This document shows, piece after piece, positions 10,784-21,033 of a DNA stretch of 64,000 nt. Within the stretch, counting starts at the first letter, position 1, and each line of letters opens with the position of its first letter. This DNA is from Gilliamella apis (GTDB lineage Bacteria; Pseudomonadota; Gammaproteobacteria; Enterobacterales; Orbaceae). The stretch is taken from contig NZ_CP132381.1 of NCBI RefSeq assembly GCF_030758615.1, forward strand, positions 1,922,001 to 1,986,000, in the 5' to 3' direction. The translations under genes and the position numbers were made by a program. The notes under the pieces are model-generated. The model saw nothing but the letters and a program-made list of their open reading frames with translations, was not told where the DNA came from and searched no databases.

Positions 10784-11782
10784 CTATTTACTTATTGCTG
10801 ACTGCCACTCACGAATCCAGCCTTTTTGATGTTTTTCAACCTCTTCCGGTGTAAATTCTAGCGATTTATCAATGGTATTAATTTGCTTATAAGCATCGGG
10901 TAGATCCGTTTTAATTATTGGATACATCACATTTTTTTCAGCAAATTGTCGTTGTATCTCGGGTGTTAGTAAGTAACGTAAAAATTGTCGAGCTAAATCG
11001 ACTTCTTGGCTATATTTAATGATGCCAGCCACTTCGACTTGGCGATAGTGACCTTCATCAAAAATCGCGGCTGCGTAGCTATGATTATTTTCATTAATAA
11101 TATGTGCTATCGGCGATGTGCTATAACTTAATACCAAATCAGCCTCATCTTTTAAGAACATACCATAAGCTTCACTCCAACCCTTGGTTACTGTGACCGT
11201 ATGTTTAGCCACTTGTTGCCATGCATTTGCCACCTCGTCACCATAGACCTTTTTCATCCAAAACAAAAAACCTAATCCTGGAGTACTGGTTCTAGGATCT
11301 TGATAAATGATTTTCCAATTAGCTTTGTTTTCGATCAATTCATGTAATGAATGAGGAGGATTTTTAATTTTATCTTGATTATAGATAAAAGCGAAATAGC
11401 CAAAATCATAAGGAATAAAACTATCATCCCACCAATCGGTATTGAGATTATCGGGTTTACTAATTTGATGCGGAATTAAGATATCCGCTTGCTTGGCTTG
11501 TGCTAATAGGTTGTTATCTAATCCTAAAATAACATCAGCATTTGTTTTGTCGCCTTCGAGGCGAATCCGATTTAAAACAGATACGCCATCTCCCAATGTG
11601 ACAACATCAAGTTGGCAATGACATTGCGCTTCGAAGCCTTTTTTAATTGTTTCACCCGGCCCCCACTGTGACATAAATGAATTGTAACTATAAACGGTTA
11701 GAGTTGGTTGTTGTGCATTAGCTAGATGACTAAATAGTGAAAATGAAAATATAACAGATAGTAAAAAGTTTTTACGAAACAT
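10784..11782 (-). CDS. thiB: Thiamine ABC transporter, periplasmic binding protein
   Basis: A 332-residue periplasmic substrate-binding protein. The ATG at 11782 has GGAGG four bases upstream and gives a clean signal peptide (FLLSVIFSFSLFSHLANA, cleavage near residue 23). The mature start LTVYSYNSFMSQWGPG is typical of ThiB. The frame is open 19 codons further upstream but that stretch runs into the riboswitch, so it is not coding. First gene of thiBPQ. Confidence 0.94.
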   Translation of the reverse strand: MFRKNFLLSVIFSFSLFSHLANAQQPTLTVYSYNSFMSQWGPGETIKKGFEAQCHCQLDVVTLGDGVSVLNRIRLEGDKTNADVILGLDNNLLAQAKQADILIPHQISKPDNLNTDWWDDSFIPYDFGYFAFIYNQDKIKNPPHSLHELIENKANWKIIYQDPRTSTPGLGFLFWMKKVYGDEVANAWQQVAKHTVTVTKGWSEAYGMFLKDEADLVLSYSTSPIAHIINENNHSYAAAIFDEGHYRQVEVAGIIKYSQEVDLARQFLRYLLTPEIQRQFAEKNVMYPIIKTDLPDAYKQINTIDKSLEFTPEEVEKHQKGWIREWQSAISK

Positions 11783-11837
11783 TTTGCCTCCAAAGTAATG
11801 TGTAAAAGACAAAAGGTTTGAGCAGATATAATAACTC

Positions 11838-11926
11838 AAATCCCTCCGCTGGTATTATCCAGTTCAGGTTCGACGAGTTATGTCAGTTTTTCTGACACTC
11901 TCAGCCCTTCAGGGCACCCCGTTGAG
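11838..11926 (-). promoter_or_regulatory. TPP riboswitch (THI element)
   Basis: Read on the minus strand, the leader of thiB contains the hallmarks of the thiamine pyrophosphate aptamer in order: ACGGGGTGCCC, GGCTGAGAG, a variable hairpin (GTCAGAAAAACTGAC), GAACCTGAACTGGATAATACC and GCGGAGGGA. Distance to the thiB start is about 55 bases. It would reduce thiBPQ expression when TPP is plentiful, as in E. coli. Confidence 0.96.
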
Positions 11927-12092
11927 AACGATGAGTAGTTTAGTGGTAGCAAATAGAATTGTAAACAGGCGATGTGTTGATAAATACAAATTTAGACAAA
12001 TTAAAACAAGGTAAGATTACAGGCAATCAGTGACAATTGTTGTGTTTGTCGGTATTATATGCCTCATTTTATGATTATTGATTAGGTACAAT

Positions 12093-13826
12093 GTGAACAT
12101 TCAACAACTATTAACGCAACGAGTTTCGCAAGCAATGATTATGGCTGGTGCAGATAAAAACTGTGATGCTTTAATCAAGCAATCAGCCAAAGTTCAATTT
12201 GGTGACTATCAAGCAAATGGTATCATGGCTACCGCTAAAAAATTGGGTATGCCACCACGCGCATTGGCAGAAAAAGTATTACAACATCTGGATATTGAAG
12301 ATATTGCCGATAAAGTAGAAATTGCTGGACCGGGTTTTATTAATATCTTTTTAAAAAATAGTTGGATTGCCGAGCAGAACGAAGTAGCATTAAGTAGCGA
12401 TAAATTGAATATCACCTTACCGGCTAAACCACAAACTATTGTGGTTGATTACTCAGCACCAAACGTAGCAAAAGAGATGCATGTTGGTCATTTACGCTCA
12501 ACGATTATTGGTGATGCGAGTGTTAGAGTCTTAAATTTTCTTGGTCACAATGTGATTCGAGCTAATCACGTTGGTGATTGGGGAACTCAATTTGGTATGT
12601 TAATCGCTTACCTTGAAAAAATGCAAAATGAACAGGCCAACGATATGGATCTATCGGATCTAGAATCTTTTTATCGTGCAGCCAAAAAACATTATGACGA
12701 AGATGAGGTCTTTGCTGAAAAAGCCCGTAATTATGTCGTTAAGCTTCAAGGTGGTGATGAGTATTGCCGTGACATGTGGCGAAAACTGGTTGATATTACC
12801 ATGACGCAAAATATTGCCACATATAAACGACTCAATGTCACACTTTCACTAGAAGATACCATGGGTGAAAGTATCTATAACAGCATGCTACCGGGCATTG
12901 TTGCCGATCTTAAACAGAAAAAATTAGCCGTTGAAAGTGAAGGCGCTATTGTTGTGTTTTTAGATGAGTATAAAAATAAAGAAGGCGAACCAATGGGTGT
13001 TATCATCCAAAAACGAGATGGTGGTTATCTTTATGCAACAACCGATATTGCCTGTGCAAAATATCGTTATGAAACCTTACACGCGGATCGTATTTTATAT
13101 TATACCGATTCACGCCAACACCAACATTTAGAACAAGTTTGGGCGATTGTGCATAAAGCAAAATATGTCCCAGAATCTTTAAAACTTGAACATCATATGT
13201 TCGGTATGATGTTAGGTAAAGATGGTAAACCATTTAAAACGCGTTCAGGTGATACCGTTAAACTAAATGATCTACTCGATGAAGCAACAGAGCGAGCAGC
13301 AACATTAATTAAAAGCAAAAATCCTGATCTTTCTGATGCCGAGCTTGCTCAAGTGGTTGATGCAGTTGCCATTGGTGCGGTTAAATATGCTGATCTATCC
13401 AAAAATAGAACAACTGATTATGTATTTGATTGGGATAATATGCTGTCATTTGAAGGCAATACAGCACCTTATTTACAGTATGCCTATACCCGTGTACTTT
13501 CAGTATTTAAAAAATCGAATATCAATGAAGACAATCTAGATGGTCATATCGATTTAGGAACTGAAAAGGAACGAGCGTTAGCAATTCGTTTGAATCAATT
13601 TGATGAAACAATCACAACTGTTGCCGCAGAAGGTACCCCACATGTTCTTTGTGCGTATCTGTATGATATCGCTACCCTATTTTCAAGTTTTTATGAACAC
13701 TGCCCAATTTTGGCCGCGGAAAATGAAAGTTTAAAAGTTAGCAGATTGAAACTGGCCTCATTAACAGCCAAAACGCTTAAAACGGGTTTAGATATGCTTG
13801 GCATTAAAACCGTTGACAAAATGTAA
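12093..13826 (+). CDS. argS: Arginyl-tRNA synthetase
   Basis: A 577-residue class I aminoacyl-tRNA synthetase that charges tRNA-Arg. The GTG at 12093 is chosen because it gives VNIQQLL, matching the E. coli N-terminus MNIQALL and its length of 577, and because AGG lies just upstream. The HIGH-type motif is HVGHLRST in the block [16 protein letters not shown], and the C-terminal half has the DALR anticodon-binding fold ([14 protein letters not shown]). It is transcribed alone, away from the thiamine operon, and ends at a strong terminator. Confidence 0.96.
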   Translation: MNIQQLLTQRVSQAMIMAGADKNCDALIKQSAKVQFGDYQANGIMATAKKLGMPPRALAEKVLQHLDIEDIADKVEIAGPGFINIFLKNSWIAEQNEVALSSDKLNITLPAKPQTIVVDYSAPNVAKEMHVGHLRSTIIGDASVRVLNFLGHNVIRANHVGDWGTQFGMLIAYLEKMQNEQANDMDLSDLESFYRAAKKHYDEDEVFAEKARNYVVKLQGGDEYCRDMWRKLVDITMTQNIATYKRLNVTLSLEDTMGESIYNSMLPGIVADLKQKKLAVESEGAIVVFLDEYKNKEGEPMGVIIQKRDGGYLYATTDIACAKYRYETLHADRILYYTDSRQHQHLEQVWAIVHKAKYVPESLKLEHHMFGMMLGKDGKPFKTRSGDTVKLNDLLDEATERAATLIKSKNPDLSDAELAQVVDAVAIGAVKYADLSKNRTTDYVFDWDNMLSFEGNTAPYLQYAYTRVLSVFKKSNINEDNLDGHIDLGTEKERALAIRLNQFDETITTVAAEGTPHVLCAYLYDIATLFSSFYEHCPILAAENESLKVSRLKLASLTAKTLKTGLDMLGIKTVDKM

Positions 13827-13835
13827 GCTCATTTG

Positions 13836-13867
13836 CCACCGATATGATTAAATATCGGTGGTTTTGT
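13836..13867 (+). terminator. Rho-independent terminator of argS
   Basis: CCACCGATAT and ATATCGGTGG pair over 10 bp with a 6-base loop, followed by TTTTGTT. It also stands between argS and a convergent gene. Confidence 0.85.
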
Positions 13868-13885
13868 TGGTGTTTAGTTATCCGC

Positions 13886-14179
13886 TTAGACATCAACCTG
13901 TTTAGCTATACAAATCGATAATCCATCAACATGCTTCTTAGCAAAATTAGCAAATTCAACAAAATGTGGCGTTGTATTATGTAAGTCAATCGCCTGCTGT
14001 GATTGCCACGTTTCTACTACTATATAAATATTGGGATTCTCAATACTTTGATTCAGCTCATAACGAACACAGCCGTGTTCAGCTCGACTACCGATAACTA
14101 ATCGTTTAAATATCGGTCTAAATGCTTCATGATACTCTGGTTTTATCGTAATAGTGGCAATAATGTTTAGTTGTGACAT
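13886..14179 (-). CDS. Antibiotic-biosynthesis-monooxygenase (ABM) family protein
   Basis: A 97-residue protein with the ABM/YgiN dimeric ferredoxin-like fold: an opening beta strand (NIIATITIKP), a helix with RLVIGSRAEHGCVRYELNQ, then YIVVETWQSQQAIDLHNTTPHF. The HxxTPHF element is typical of the family. Members include quinol monooxygenases and heme-degrading enzymes, but many are unassigned, so the substrate is not claimed. It is transcribed alone toward argS. Confidence 0.8.
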   Translation of the reverse strand: MSQLNIIATITIKPEYHEAFRPIFKRLVIGSRAEHGCVRYELNQSIENPNIYIVVETWQSQQAIDLHNTTPHFVEFANFAKKHVDGLSICIAKQVDV

Positions 14180-14462
14180 ATTTCACCCTTATAAGTAAAT
14201 TTGTTTTGTAATGATTGAAATCCTACTGTTAAGAATAAACAGCTTTTTAATAATCATGCTAATCTCATTTTTTCGACCATTATACTTATTATTAAATAGT
14301 AAGTTAGGTATATGTAATTTAATAGTTTACTCTTTGAGATGATAAATAGACTTTTTTTTAGTTTGAAAAATCTAAAAAATAATACTTTAACCATTTCATT
14401 TATTTAAATATTTTCAAAATTAAAATACTTGATCTTAACAATGAATCCATTAAAATCTCTCC
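14180..14462. other. Noncoding gap before the candidate small RNA
   Basis: A very AT-rich stretch with no credible gene on either strand. It should hold the promoter of the monooxygenase-like gene (minus strand). At its end TTGATC (14429-14434) and TAAAAT (14451-14456), 16 bases apart, form a plausible plus-strand promoter. Confidence 0.5.
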
Positions 14463-14573
14463 CACTTAGGAATAATAATAAAGTGTAAACTTCCATGACA
14501 ACTTGTATTTTCATTACTATAAGAAATATCCTAACAGGTTTATTGTGATCCTCCTTTTTGGGGGATTTTTTTT
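14463..14573 (+). ncRNA. Candidate small RNA or leader RNA with its own terminator
   Basis: A plausible promoter (TTGATC, 16-base spacer, TAAAAT) would start transcription near 14463. At 14548-14566 ATCCTCC and GGGGGAT (one T-G pair) form a hairpin around TTTTT, followed by a run of T. The result would be a transcript of about 110 bases ending 50 bases before an amidohydrolase gene with its own AGAGG ribosome site. It could be a free sRNA or an attenuating leader. I do not recognise it as a known family. Confidence 0.4.
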
Positions 14574-14622
14574 ATCCATTTTTAATTAAAACTTAATAGT
14601 AACCAAATTTTAGAGGCGCATT

Positions 14623-15639
14623 ATGACCGATAATAAACAAATGTTATCAACTAGTCGAGATCAGAGCTTAAAAGCATATTTGATGAACAAAATTAAACAA
14701 AATGGTGGTTGGGTTAATTCACATATGCATGCTGATCGTGCTTTTACTATCTCTGTAGATAGTTTTGATGTCTACCAAAAACAGACTTTAATTGAAAAAT
14801 GGGACACGCTTGATAAAGTGAAAGCAGCAATGACCGAAGATGATTATTATCGACATTTTAGCATGGCGGTTGAACGCATGATTGAACAAGGTGTTACTGC
14901 CATGGGTTCATTTGTTGATATTGATCCGATTGCCGAAGAGCGAGCAATTAGAGGAGCTCTGCGCGCTCGTGAAACATATAAAAACGATATTACGATTAAA
15001 TTAGTCAATCAAACTCTTAAAGGAGTCATTGATAAAGAAGCCCGATACTGGTTTGATAAAGGTGCTGATTTAGTGGATATTATTGGTGGTTTGCCGCGTC
15101 GTGATGAGCGAGATCATGGTGAAGGCATGGGATTAAAACATTTAGATGTGTTAATGCAAACCGGTAAAACATTAGGCAAAATGGTACATGTCCATGTTGA
15201 CCAATTTAACTCATCAGATGAAATCGAAACCGAGCAACTTACTGATAAAACCATTGAGCATGGTATGCATGGTCGCGTGGTGGCTATTCATAGTATTTCA
15301 ATTACCGCTCATAGTTTGGAATATCGTCAAAAACTCTATCAAAAAATGAAAGAAGCTAAAATGATGGTAATTGCTTGCCCATTTGCTTGGATCGATAGCC
15401 CGCGCCGTGAAGAACATGGCCCTACCCGAAATTCATTAACGCCAGTCGATGAACTTGCTGCAGCTGGGATACCTGTTGCTATTGGGACTGATAACGTCAG
15501 TGATTATATGTTACCTTTTTCAACCGGTAATATGTGGGAGGAACTTAAATTATTGGTGACTGGATGCCGTTATACAGATTTAGATAATGTAGTTAATGTT
15601 GCTACACGAAATGGACGAATGGTTTTAGGTCTTGCATAA
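14623..15639 (+). CDS. Amidohydrolase-family protein (cytosine deaminase-like)
   Basis: A 338-residue cytoplasmic metal-dependent hydrolase. Metal-binding landmarks are HMHADRAF (about residue 34), the mid-strand histidines of HVHVDQFN and AIHSIS, and the late aspartate in IGTDNVSDY. The pattern HxHxD plus VDQ is that of cytosine deaminase and AtzC-like deaminases rather than dihydroorotase. It lacks the first 40-60 residues often seen in longer members, but the catalytic barrel looks complete. It stands alone, so context gives no substrate. The start has AGAGG upstream. Confidence 0.75.
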   Translation: MTDNKQMLSTSRDQSLKAYLMNKIKQNGGWVNSHMHADRAFTISVDSFDVYQKQTLIEKWDTLDKVKAAMTEDDYYRHFSMAVERMIEQGVTAMGSFVDIDPIAEERAIRGALRARETYKNDITIKLVNQTLKGVIDKEARYWFDKGADLVDIIGGLPRRDERDHGEGMGLKHLDVLMQTGKTLGKMVHVHVDQFNSSDEIETEQLTDKTIEHGMHGRVVAIHSISITAHSLEYRQKLYQKMKEAKMMVIACPFAWIDSPRREEHGPTRNSLTPVDELAAAGIPVAIGTDNVSDYMLPFSTGNMWEELKLLVTGCRYTDLDNVVNVATRNGRMVLGLA

Positions 15640-15685
15640 TTATTTGATTAAAAATTTAACTGAGATTTAAATATTTTTAATAATA

Positions 15686-15720
15686 AAAATCCCACCTAGA
15701 GAATAACTGAGTGGGATTTT
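15686..15720. terminator. Bidirectional terminator
   Basis: AAAATCCCAC and GTGGGATTTT pair over 10 bp around a 15-base loop between two convergent genes. The A/T ends of the stem supply T-runs in both directions. Confidence 0.8.
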
Positions 15721-15736
15721 ATTTATTGGTGATCAT

Positions 15737-17071
15737 TTATAATTGATGAATTGCTGAAGAAACCCGAGAAAAGTAATTGCTAAGTCTTGATTTTATTTCA
15801 TCTTCAGCTTGTTGTCTTAATTCACTTCTAGAATAATAATTACCATCTGTACGATCAAATTCATAACTAGGTTTATCACCAGTATAAGTATACTTAACTT
15901 GCCTTGAACTTTTTTCAGCTAAAAACTTGTCATAATAACCAATTAATCCAAATATATTTATGCTAAGGTTTAAACTATAATTATTTACTAATGTTTCAGT
16001 TCTTAAGTTATATTCTTTTTCACCATTCTTTTTAGTGTCATTTGTTACTGAACCGCCATCTTCAGAATATCGCTCATCTTCACTAAGATTAATAGTAATG
16101 TCACTATCACTGCTGTTGTAAACTAATATAATAGCATCATCATTTTTGAAATAATCTTCAACAAAATTAGAAAATGAATTTGCATTTCCTGTCACATATA
16201 GTCTTATTTTACCCTTGTTAGCATAGTCTCTTGCTTTTTGTTCCGAATCTCGATAATTACCATACTTTGCATAAGTATTCGCGGCATGTTGATAATTTGT
16301 TGCTGCTTGTCGATATTGATAACTCCGAGTCGCATTTTTAGCTATTTTTTCACCTTCAGAATAAGAATTAAACGCTTCTTGGCTGATCGCTTTTTTTTCA
16401 TAGTAATGAGCTAATTTTTCAGTATCTTTGTAATGACCTAATGGCTTATAAATATCAATAATAGTTCTAAAACAAGCTACCGCTGCATTATAATCACCTC
16501 TGCGTATTTCCTGTTTAGCAAGATTGTATAATGTTTGTGCCACAAGTTGCCTATATTTAGTATCCGCATGAATATAGGCTTTTTCGATATTTTTATCGTA
16601 ATATCTATCTAAAGATTTTTTATATAGCGCTGCTTTTTTTTCATAATCACCAGCAGAATTAGTTGGGATAGCATTTGCTTGTTGAGTATAAAAGTTAGCA
16701 ATATTTTGTTTTAAACGTTCACTAGGATATTTATCCAAAAAGAATGCTAATTCGGAACTGTAAAAGTGATCACTCAACCGCTGATTAAGCTCTAATAATT
16801 TCTCATATGTTTCTTGGCGTTGTTCATCATTGGTCTTTGTGGTATTAGCTAATTCATTTTCATATTTGTTCATCACCTCGGTAACTAACTGACGCAGCTG
16901 GGCTGCATCAGTTTGCTTAAAGTTTGCCTCACTTTTTTCTTCTATTTTTATCGCTAATAAATTGATACTTTCAATATAACTTCCTTCAGCGTACGCTTCT
17001 TGAAATGTGCGTTCGTGACTACAACTCACTAATAAAAACATTAATAAACCGGCAATAATAATTCTTATCAT
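15737..17071 (-). CDS. TPR-like lipoprotein, paralogue 1
   Basis: A 444-residue predicted lipoprotein of unknown function. The N-terminus is a lipoprotein signal (IIIAGLLMFLLVSC, lipid cysteine at residue 17). Residues 20-110 match the two neighbours almost word for word (EKSEANFKQTDAAQLRQLV). The middle is helical and TPR-like, with GNYRDSEQKARDYANKG-type units, and the last 150 residues are a beta-rich domain that differs between copies. AAGGA lies five bases before the ATG. It is the last gene of a three-gene tandem array, 25 bases after paralogue 2. Confidence 0.75.
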   Translation of the reverse strand: MIRIIIAGLLMFLLVSCSHERTFQEAYAEGSYIESINLLAIKIEEKSEANFKQTDAAQLRQLVTEVMNKYENELANTTKTNDEQRQETYEKLLELNQRLSDHFYSSELAFFLDKYPSERLKQNIANFYTQQANAIPTNSAGDYEKKAALYKKSLDRYYDKNIEKAYIHADTKYRQLVAQTLYNLAKQEIRRGDYNAAVACFRTIIDIYKPLGHYKDTEKLAHYYEKKAISQEAFNSYSEGEKIAKNATRSYQYRQAATNYQHAANTYAKYGNYRDSEQKARDYANKGKIRLYVTGNANSFSNFVEDYFKNDDAIILVYNSSDSDITINLSEDERYSEDGGSVTNDTKKNGEKEYNLRTETLVNNYSLNLSINIFGLIGYYDKFLAEKSSRQVKYTYTGDKPSYEFDRTDGNYYSRSELRQQAEDEIKSRLSNYFSRVSSAIHQL

Positions 17072-17096
17072 GTTTTTCCTTGTTGAAAATTGTCCA

Positions 17097-18263
17097 TTAA
17101 AGGGAAGAAAGATCTTGAGCAGTACTTTCTAGCAATGATCTTAATTTAGTGATCTGTTCTCTTTTTGCTACTGGTAGTAAATCATCTTCATTTTCATAAT
17201 AGCTTGAAGCTCTTGCATAGATAGTGTCAGAAAAGTCAATAATTCCTTCCATCCTTACTACTGTCTCTAGACTTAAACTATTGTTATTAGTATCCAATTT
17301 CGTATAGTAAGTTTCATCTTTTAACGTTGGGATTTGAATCCTATTCCCTTGAGCATCGATATGTTCTATGTATTTATCAAATACTTTTCGGGTGTTTGGT
17401 ATGTCAATCTGTGATCTTGTATTGTTATATTCTTTATCAACAGTTATTTTAATTTTGAGATCAGCACCAACTGGAGAAGAAACAAAGGTGATATAATCCT
17501 TATTTAGTACCAATTTTACCTCAGAGCAGTATTCGGAAGCATAGCAATAAACTTTTATTATCCCTTTGCGTTTATAGGTGTTAGCTAAAGAAGTAGCATC
17601 TTTATAACGTCCATAATGACGATAAGCATCCACGGCTTGCTCATAATATTTGGCAACTTGACGAAATTCTAGGCGTTGCATTGCAATTTCTGAAAGCATT
17701 TTTGCCTGCTGATAAGCCTCTTCAGCCATTAAAGTAGCCTGTTTTTTACCATTATTATACGCACGTTTGTCACTGTCTTTATATTTACCTAGAGGTTGAT
17801 ATACTGATGATGCTTGACTAAATGTCTCAGATGCAGCTTTATAGTCGTTTTGGGTTTCGAAATTTACACCTTGGTCATACAAATTTTTAGCAATGTTTTG
17901 TCTCAAATTTTCATCAGGATATTTATCTAAAACGTTTACTAATTCCGCACTGTAAAAACGGTTACTTAAACGCTTATTCATCTCTAACAGTTTTTCATAG
18001 ATTTCAATGCGCTTTTTATAATCTGTGTTATTGGTGCTTGCTAATTCATCCTCATATTTGTTCATTACATCAGTCACTAACTGACGCAGCTGTGCGGCAT
18101 CAGTTTGCTTAAAGTTTGCTTCACTTTTTTCTTCTATTGTGGCAGCTAATAGATTGATGCTTTCAAGATAGTTTCCTTCAGCATAAGCATTTTGAGATGT
18201 GCGTTCGTGAGTACAACTCACTAATAAAAACATTAATAAACTTGCAATAATAATTCTCATCAT
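17097..18263 (-). CDS. TPR-like lipoprotein, paralogue 2
   Basis: A 388-residue predicted lipoprotein, the shortest of the three. The ATG at 18263 is chosen because AAGGA-N5-ATG matches paralogue 1 exactly in layout; the next codon is also ATG. The signal is IIIASLLMFLLVSC. Its N-terminal 100 residues are nearest paralogue 1, while the TPR-like units (AASETFSQASSVYQPLGKYK) and the KGIIKVYCYAS segment are nearest paralogue 3. This mosaic points to unequal crossing-over or gene conversion. Function unknown. Confidence 0.75.
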   Translation of the reverse strand: MMRIIIASLLMFLLVSCTHERTSQNAYAEGNYLESINLLAATIEEKSEANFKQTDAAQLRQLVTDVMNKYEDELASTNNTDYKKRIEIYEKLLEMNKRLSNRFYSAELVNVLDKYPDENLRQNIAKNLYDQGVNFETQNDYKAASETFSQASSVYQPLGKYKDSDKRAYNNGKKQATLMAEEAYQQAKMLSEIAMQRLEFRQVAKYYEQAVDAYRHYGRYKDATSLANTYKRKGIIKVYCYASEYCSEVKLVLNKDYITFVSSPVGADLKIKITVDKEYNNTRSQIDIPNTRKVFDKYIEHIDAQGNRIQIPTLKDETYYTKLDTNNNSLSLETVVRMEGIIDFSDTIYARASSYYENEDDLLPVAKREQITKLRSLLESTAQDLSSL

Positions 18264-18288
18264 GTATATCCTTATTGAAAATTGTCCA

Positions 18289-19674
18289 TTATAGGTATGA
18301 TAAATCTTTAGCAATATTGTCTAATATTGAGTTTACTTGAGTTAATAGATTTCTTTTTCCTTGTGTATATAATTCATCTTTCGATTTTAATCGACCATTA
18401 CTGTGATTATAAAATCTTGCTGGCACATCACCACTATAAATATAGTCATATTTAAATGAGGTTTCTTCAACCTTAAAGGATTTACTATAACTATAGATGC
18501 CATGAGCCTCGATGCTGGTTGTAAAGGTTAATTTGTTACTATGCGTTACCGTTTGCAAGTTATATCTTTGGTCTTTATAAGTTTTTACTTGAGTTTTGTT
18601 GCCATCTTTATCTTCAACTTCAACATATTTATCAAATATTTGCTCAATTTTAGTTTCGTTTTCTACCGACTTCCCATTAGCGACAAAATCGTCGTCATAA
18701 TCAATTTTTATATCTATATCTGCATCCCGAGAGTAGTTAACAAATTTAATATAATTCGCATTTAATCGGTTTCTTATTTCATCGATGAAATAAGAAGAAT
18801 AACAATATACTTTAATTATTCCTTTTCTCTCATAAGTTTCAGCTAATGAACTCGCATCAAAATATTGTCCATATGGCCGATAAATAGATGCTGCTCGCGC
18901 ATAATACTTGGCAACTTCCCGATATTCATAACGCTTTGTCGCATTCATTGCCAGTTGTTTGGCTTCTCGGTAAGCCTCTTCGGCCTGCTGGGTAGCATAT
19001 TTTTTGTCATTATCTATCGCGCGTTTGTCACTATCTTTATATTTACCTAATGGTTTATGTATTGATGAAGCCTGATTAAAAGCTTGAGCAGCAGCTTTAT
19101 AGTTTCCTTGTTGTTCGAATTGTTTTCCTTGCTCATAGTAACTTTTGGCTGCCATCTGCATATATTTGGTATTGGCATTTTTATATAAAGTAGCGGCATT
19201 TTTATAATTGTCGTATGACAAACTATTTTTATATAATTCAGCTTTTGTTCGATAACTTTCACTGTCAGTGCCTGTGATGTAATTACCATAATCATAATAT
19301 TCTTTAGCAAGCGTTTGCTTTAATTGCCTAGTGTCATACTTGTCATTGAAAAAACTGATCTGATCAGAATAAAAGCGATTACTTAATATCTCTTTCATAG
19401 TTAATAAATGCTTATATGCATCTATTTTTTGTGGATAATCATATTTATGGAAGTGATTTAGGTCTTTTTCGTAAAACTGCATTACACTACTAACAATAGT
19501 TTGTAGTCGTTTAACATCCTCTTGATCAAACTTTGCAGGCCCTTTTTCATCCAAACTAGCAGCTAAAAGATTGATACTTTCTATATAGCGACCTTCCTTA
19601 AATGCATCTTCTGCTGTTCGAGTGTGGCATGCCGTTAATAAAAATATACAAAAAATAGCAATAATCGTGCGCAT
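18289..19674 (-). CDS. TPR-like lipoprotein, paralogue 3
   Basis: A 461-residue predicted lipoprotein and the first gene of the array. The signal MRTIIAIFCIFLLTAC gives a lipid cysteine at residue 16. It has several TPR-like helical pairs (for example QQGNYKAAAQAFNQASSI) and a C-terminal domain that shares KGIIKVYC with paralogue 2 and the VKYTYTGD/YDYIYSGD motif with paralogue 1. Only this copy and paralogue 1 have the extra TPR-like pair near residues 130-180. Probably outer-membrane anchored; partners are unknown. Confidence 0.75.
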   Translation of the reverse strand: MRTIIAIFCIFLLTACHTRTAEDAFKEGRYIESINLLAASLDEKGPAKFDQEDVKRLQTIVSSVMQFYEKDLNHFHKYDYPQKIDAYKHLLTMKEILSNRFYSDQISFFNDKYDTRQLKQTLAKEYYDYGNYITGTDSESYRTKAELYKNSLSYDNYKNAATLYKNANTKYMQMAAKSYYEQGKQFEQQGNYKAAAQAFNQASSIHKPLGKYKDSDKRAIDNDKKYATQQAEEAYREAKQLAMNATKRYEYREVAKYYARAASIYRPYGQYFDASSLAETYERKGIIKVYCYSSYFIDEIRNRLNANYIKFVNYSRDADIDIKIDYDDDFVANGKSVENETKIEQIFDKYVEVEDKDGNKTQVKTYKDQRYNLQTVTHSNKLTFTTSIEAHGIYSYSKSFKVEETSFKYDYIYSGDVPARFYNHSNGRLKSKDELYTQGKRNLLTQVNSILDNIAKDLSYL

Positions 19675-19913
19675 AAATCACCTTTCAAAACGTTCCATTC
19701 ATTACTCTATATTTCCATCTTTTTATTAAAAATGGCTATTTATTATCAGTTTAAAGAAAAACTGTCAGCTGAGTTTATTATAAACTTGAAGGTATTTATT
19801 AACCTTTTTTGCTAATATCAAATTGTTATTTGTTAATTATTAACAATTAATGCTATTAACTGATTTATTAGGATTTATAAAATGATTAGTTTAAATGGGA
19901 TGGGATGATTTTA

Positions 19914-19947
19914 ACCCTTAAATAAAATAACCATTTTACTTAAGGGT
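19914..19947 (-). terminator. Possible terminator of rluB
   Basis: ACCCTTAA and TTAAGGGT pair over 8 bp just past the rluB stop codon. The T-rich tract after the stem is weak, so this is only a moderate call. Confidence 0.45.
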
Positions 19948-19957
19948 CAGCAAAATG

Positions 19958-20962
19958 TTAAATTCGAGTTGGTTTTTTATTTACCTTTTGACGAGCAGTT
20001 CTGCTGTTCTGATTGAGTTTAATACGTTTTGGTCTAACAATCCGTTTGTCTGCGGAAGATTTGGTTGTAAAGCTTTTTATTTCAGCAGGTAAACCAACTA
20101 ACTCACGTAAATAATTAACAGAATCAATACCTAATTCCATCCATGTGCCACGAGATAAACCTTTTGGTAAAGTAATATTACCATAACGAATGCGTAACAA
20201 ACGGCTAACTTGAACATCAATTGCTTCCCACATACGGCGGACTTCTCGATTGCGACCTTCGGTAATAACAACATTGAACCATTGATTCAATCCATCACCA
20301 CCTTGAGGTTTAATTGAGTTAAATGCAGCTGGCCCATCTTCTAACTGAACGCCTTTGCGAAGTTGATTAAGTTGTTGATCGGTAATATTACCAAATACTC
20401 GAACAGCATACTCACGTTCAATTTCATGCCGTGGATGCATGAGGCGATTTGCCAATTCGCCATCCGTTGTGAATAGCAATAAACCCGAGGTATTTATATC
20501 AAGTCGACCAATGTTAATCCAGCGTGCGTTTTTTAAGCGAGGTAATCGCTCAAACACTGTTGCTCGCCCTTGTGGATCATTTCGAGAACAAATTTCACCT
20601 TCAGGTTTATAATAAGCTAGAACACGACAAACTTCTTTTTCTTTACTTCTTAACTGAACTAAATGACCATTGATACGAATTTTTGGACTAGCATTGACAT
20701 CTACGCGATCACCTAAAGTCGCGATTTTGCCATCAACACTAATTTTTCCAGCCACAATCATAGCTTCAATTTCACGACGTGAACCATTGCCTAAATTGGC
20801 TAATACTTTTTGTAATTTTTCAGTATTATCTGATTGTGAACTTTTACGATTCGACGTTTGGCTTAATTTGGTATTTTTTTTACGAGCGATATCACTTTCT
20901 TGCTCAATTAGTTTATCTGCTCCACGTTGTTTTTTGGAAAATGCAGATCTATTTTGTTTCAT
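19958..20962 (-). CDS. rluB: 23S rRNA pseudouridine-2605 synthase
   Basis: A 334-residue RNA-modifying enzyme. After a basic, disordered leader (residues 1-45) comes an S4 RNA-binding domain ([22 protein letters not shown]), then the pseudouridine synthase core with the catalytic aspartate in [15 protein letters not shown] basic tail follows. Position beside yciO and rnm, the same neighbours as in E. coli, favours RluB over RluE/RluF. It makes one pseudouridine in 23S rRNA near the peptidyl-transferase centre. Confidence 0.92.
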   Translation of the reverse strand: MKQNRSAFSKKQRGADKLIEQESDIARKKNTKLSQTSNRKSSQSDNTEKLQKVLANLGNGSRREIEAMIVAGKISVDGKIATLGDRVDVNASPKIRINGHLVQLRSKEKEVCRVLAYYKPEGEICSRNDPQGRATVFERLPRLKNARWINIGRLDINTSGLLLFTTDGELANRLMHPRHEIEREYAVRVFGNITDQQLNQLRKGVQLEDGPAAFNSIKPQGGDGLNQWFNVVITEGRNREVRRMWEAIDVQVSRLLRIRYGNITLPKGLSRGTWMELGIDSVNYLRELVGLPAEIKSFTTKSSADKRIVRPKRIKLNQNSRTARQKVNKKPTRI

Positions 20963-21033
20963 ATAATCCTCACTGTTACCTTCTCAGGTATCATTTGTTA
21001 ACTCAATAACTCATTGATATGTTATTAATGTGT

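Noticed and set aside
11783-11839. Earlier start of ThiB
   Set aside because: It would run into the TPP riboswitch and precede the signal peptide.
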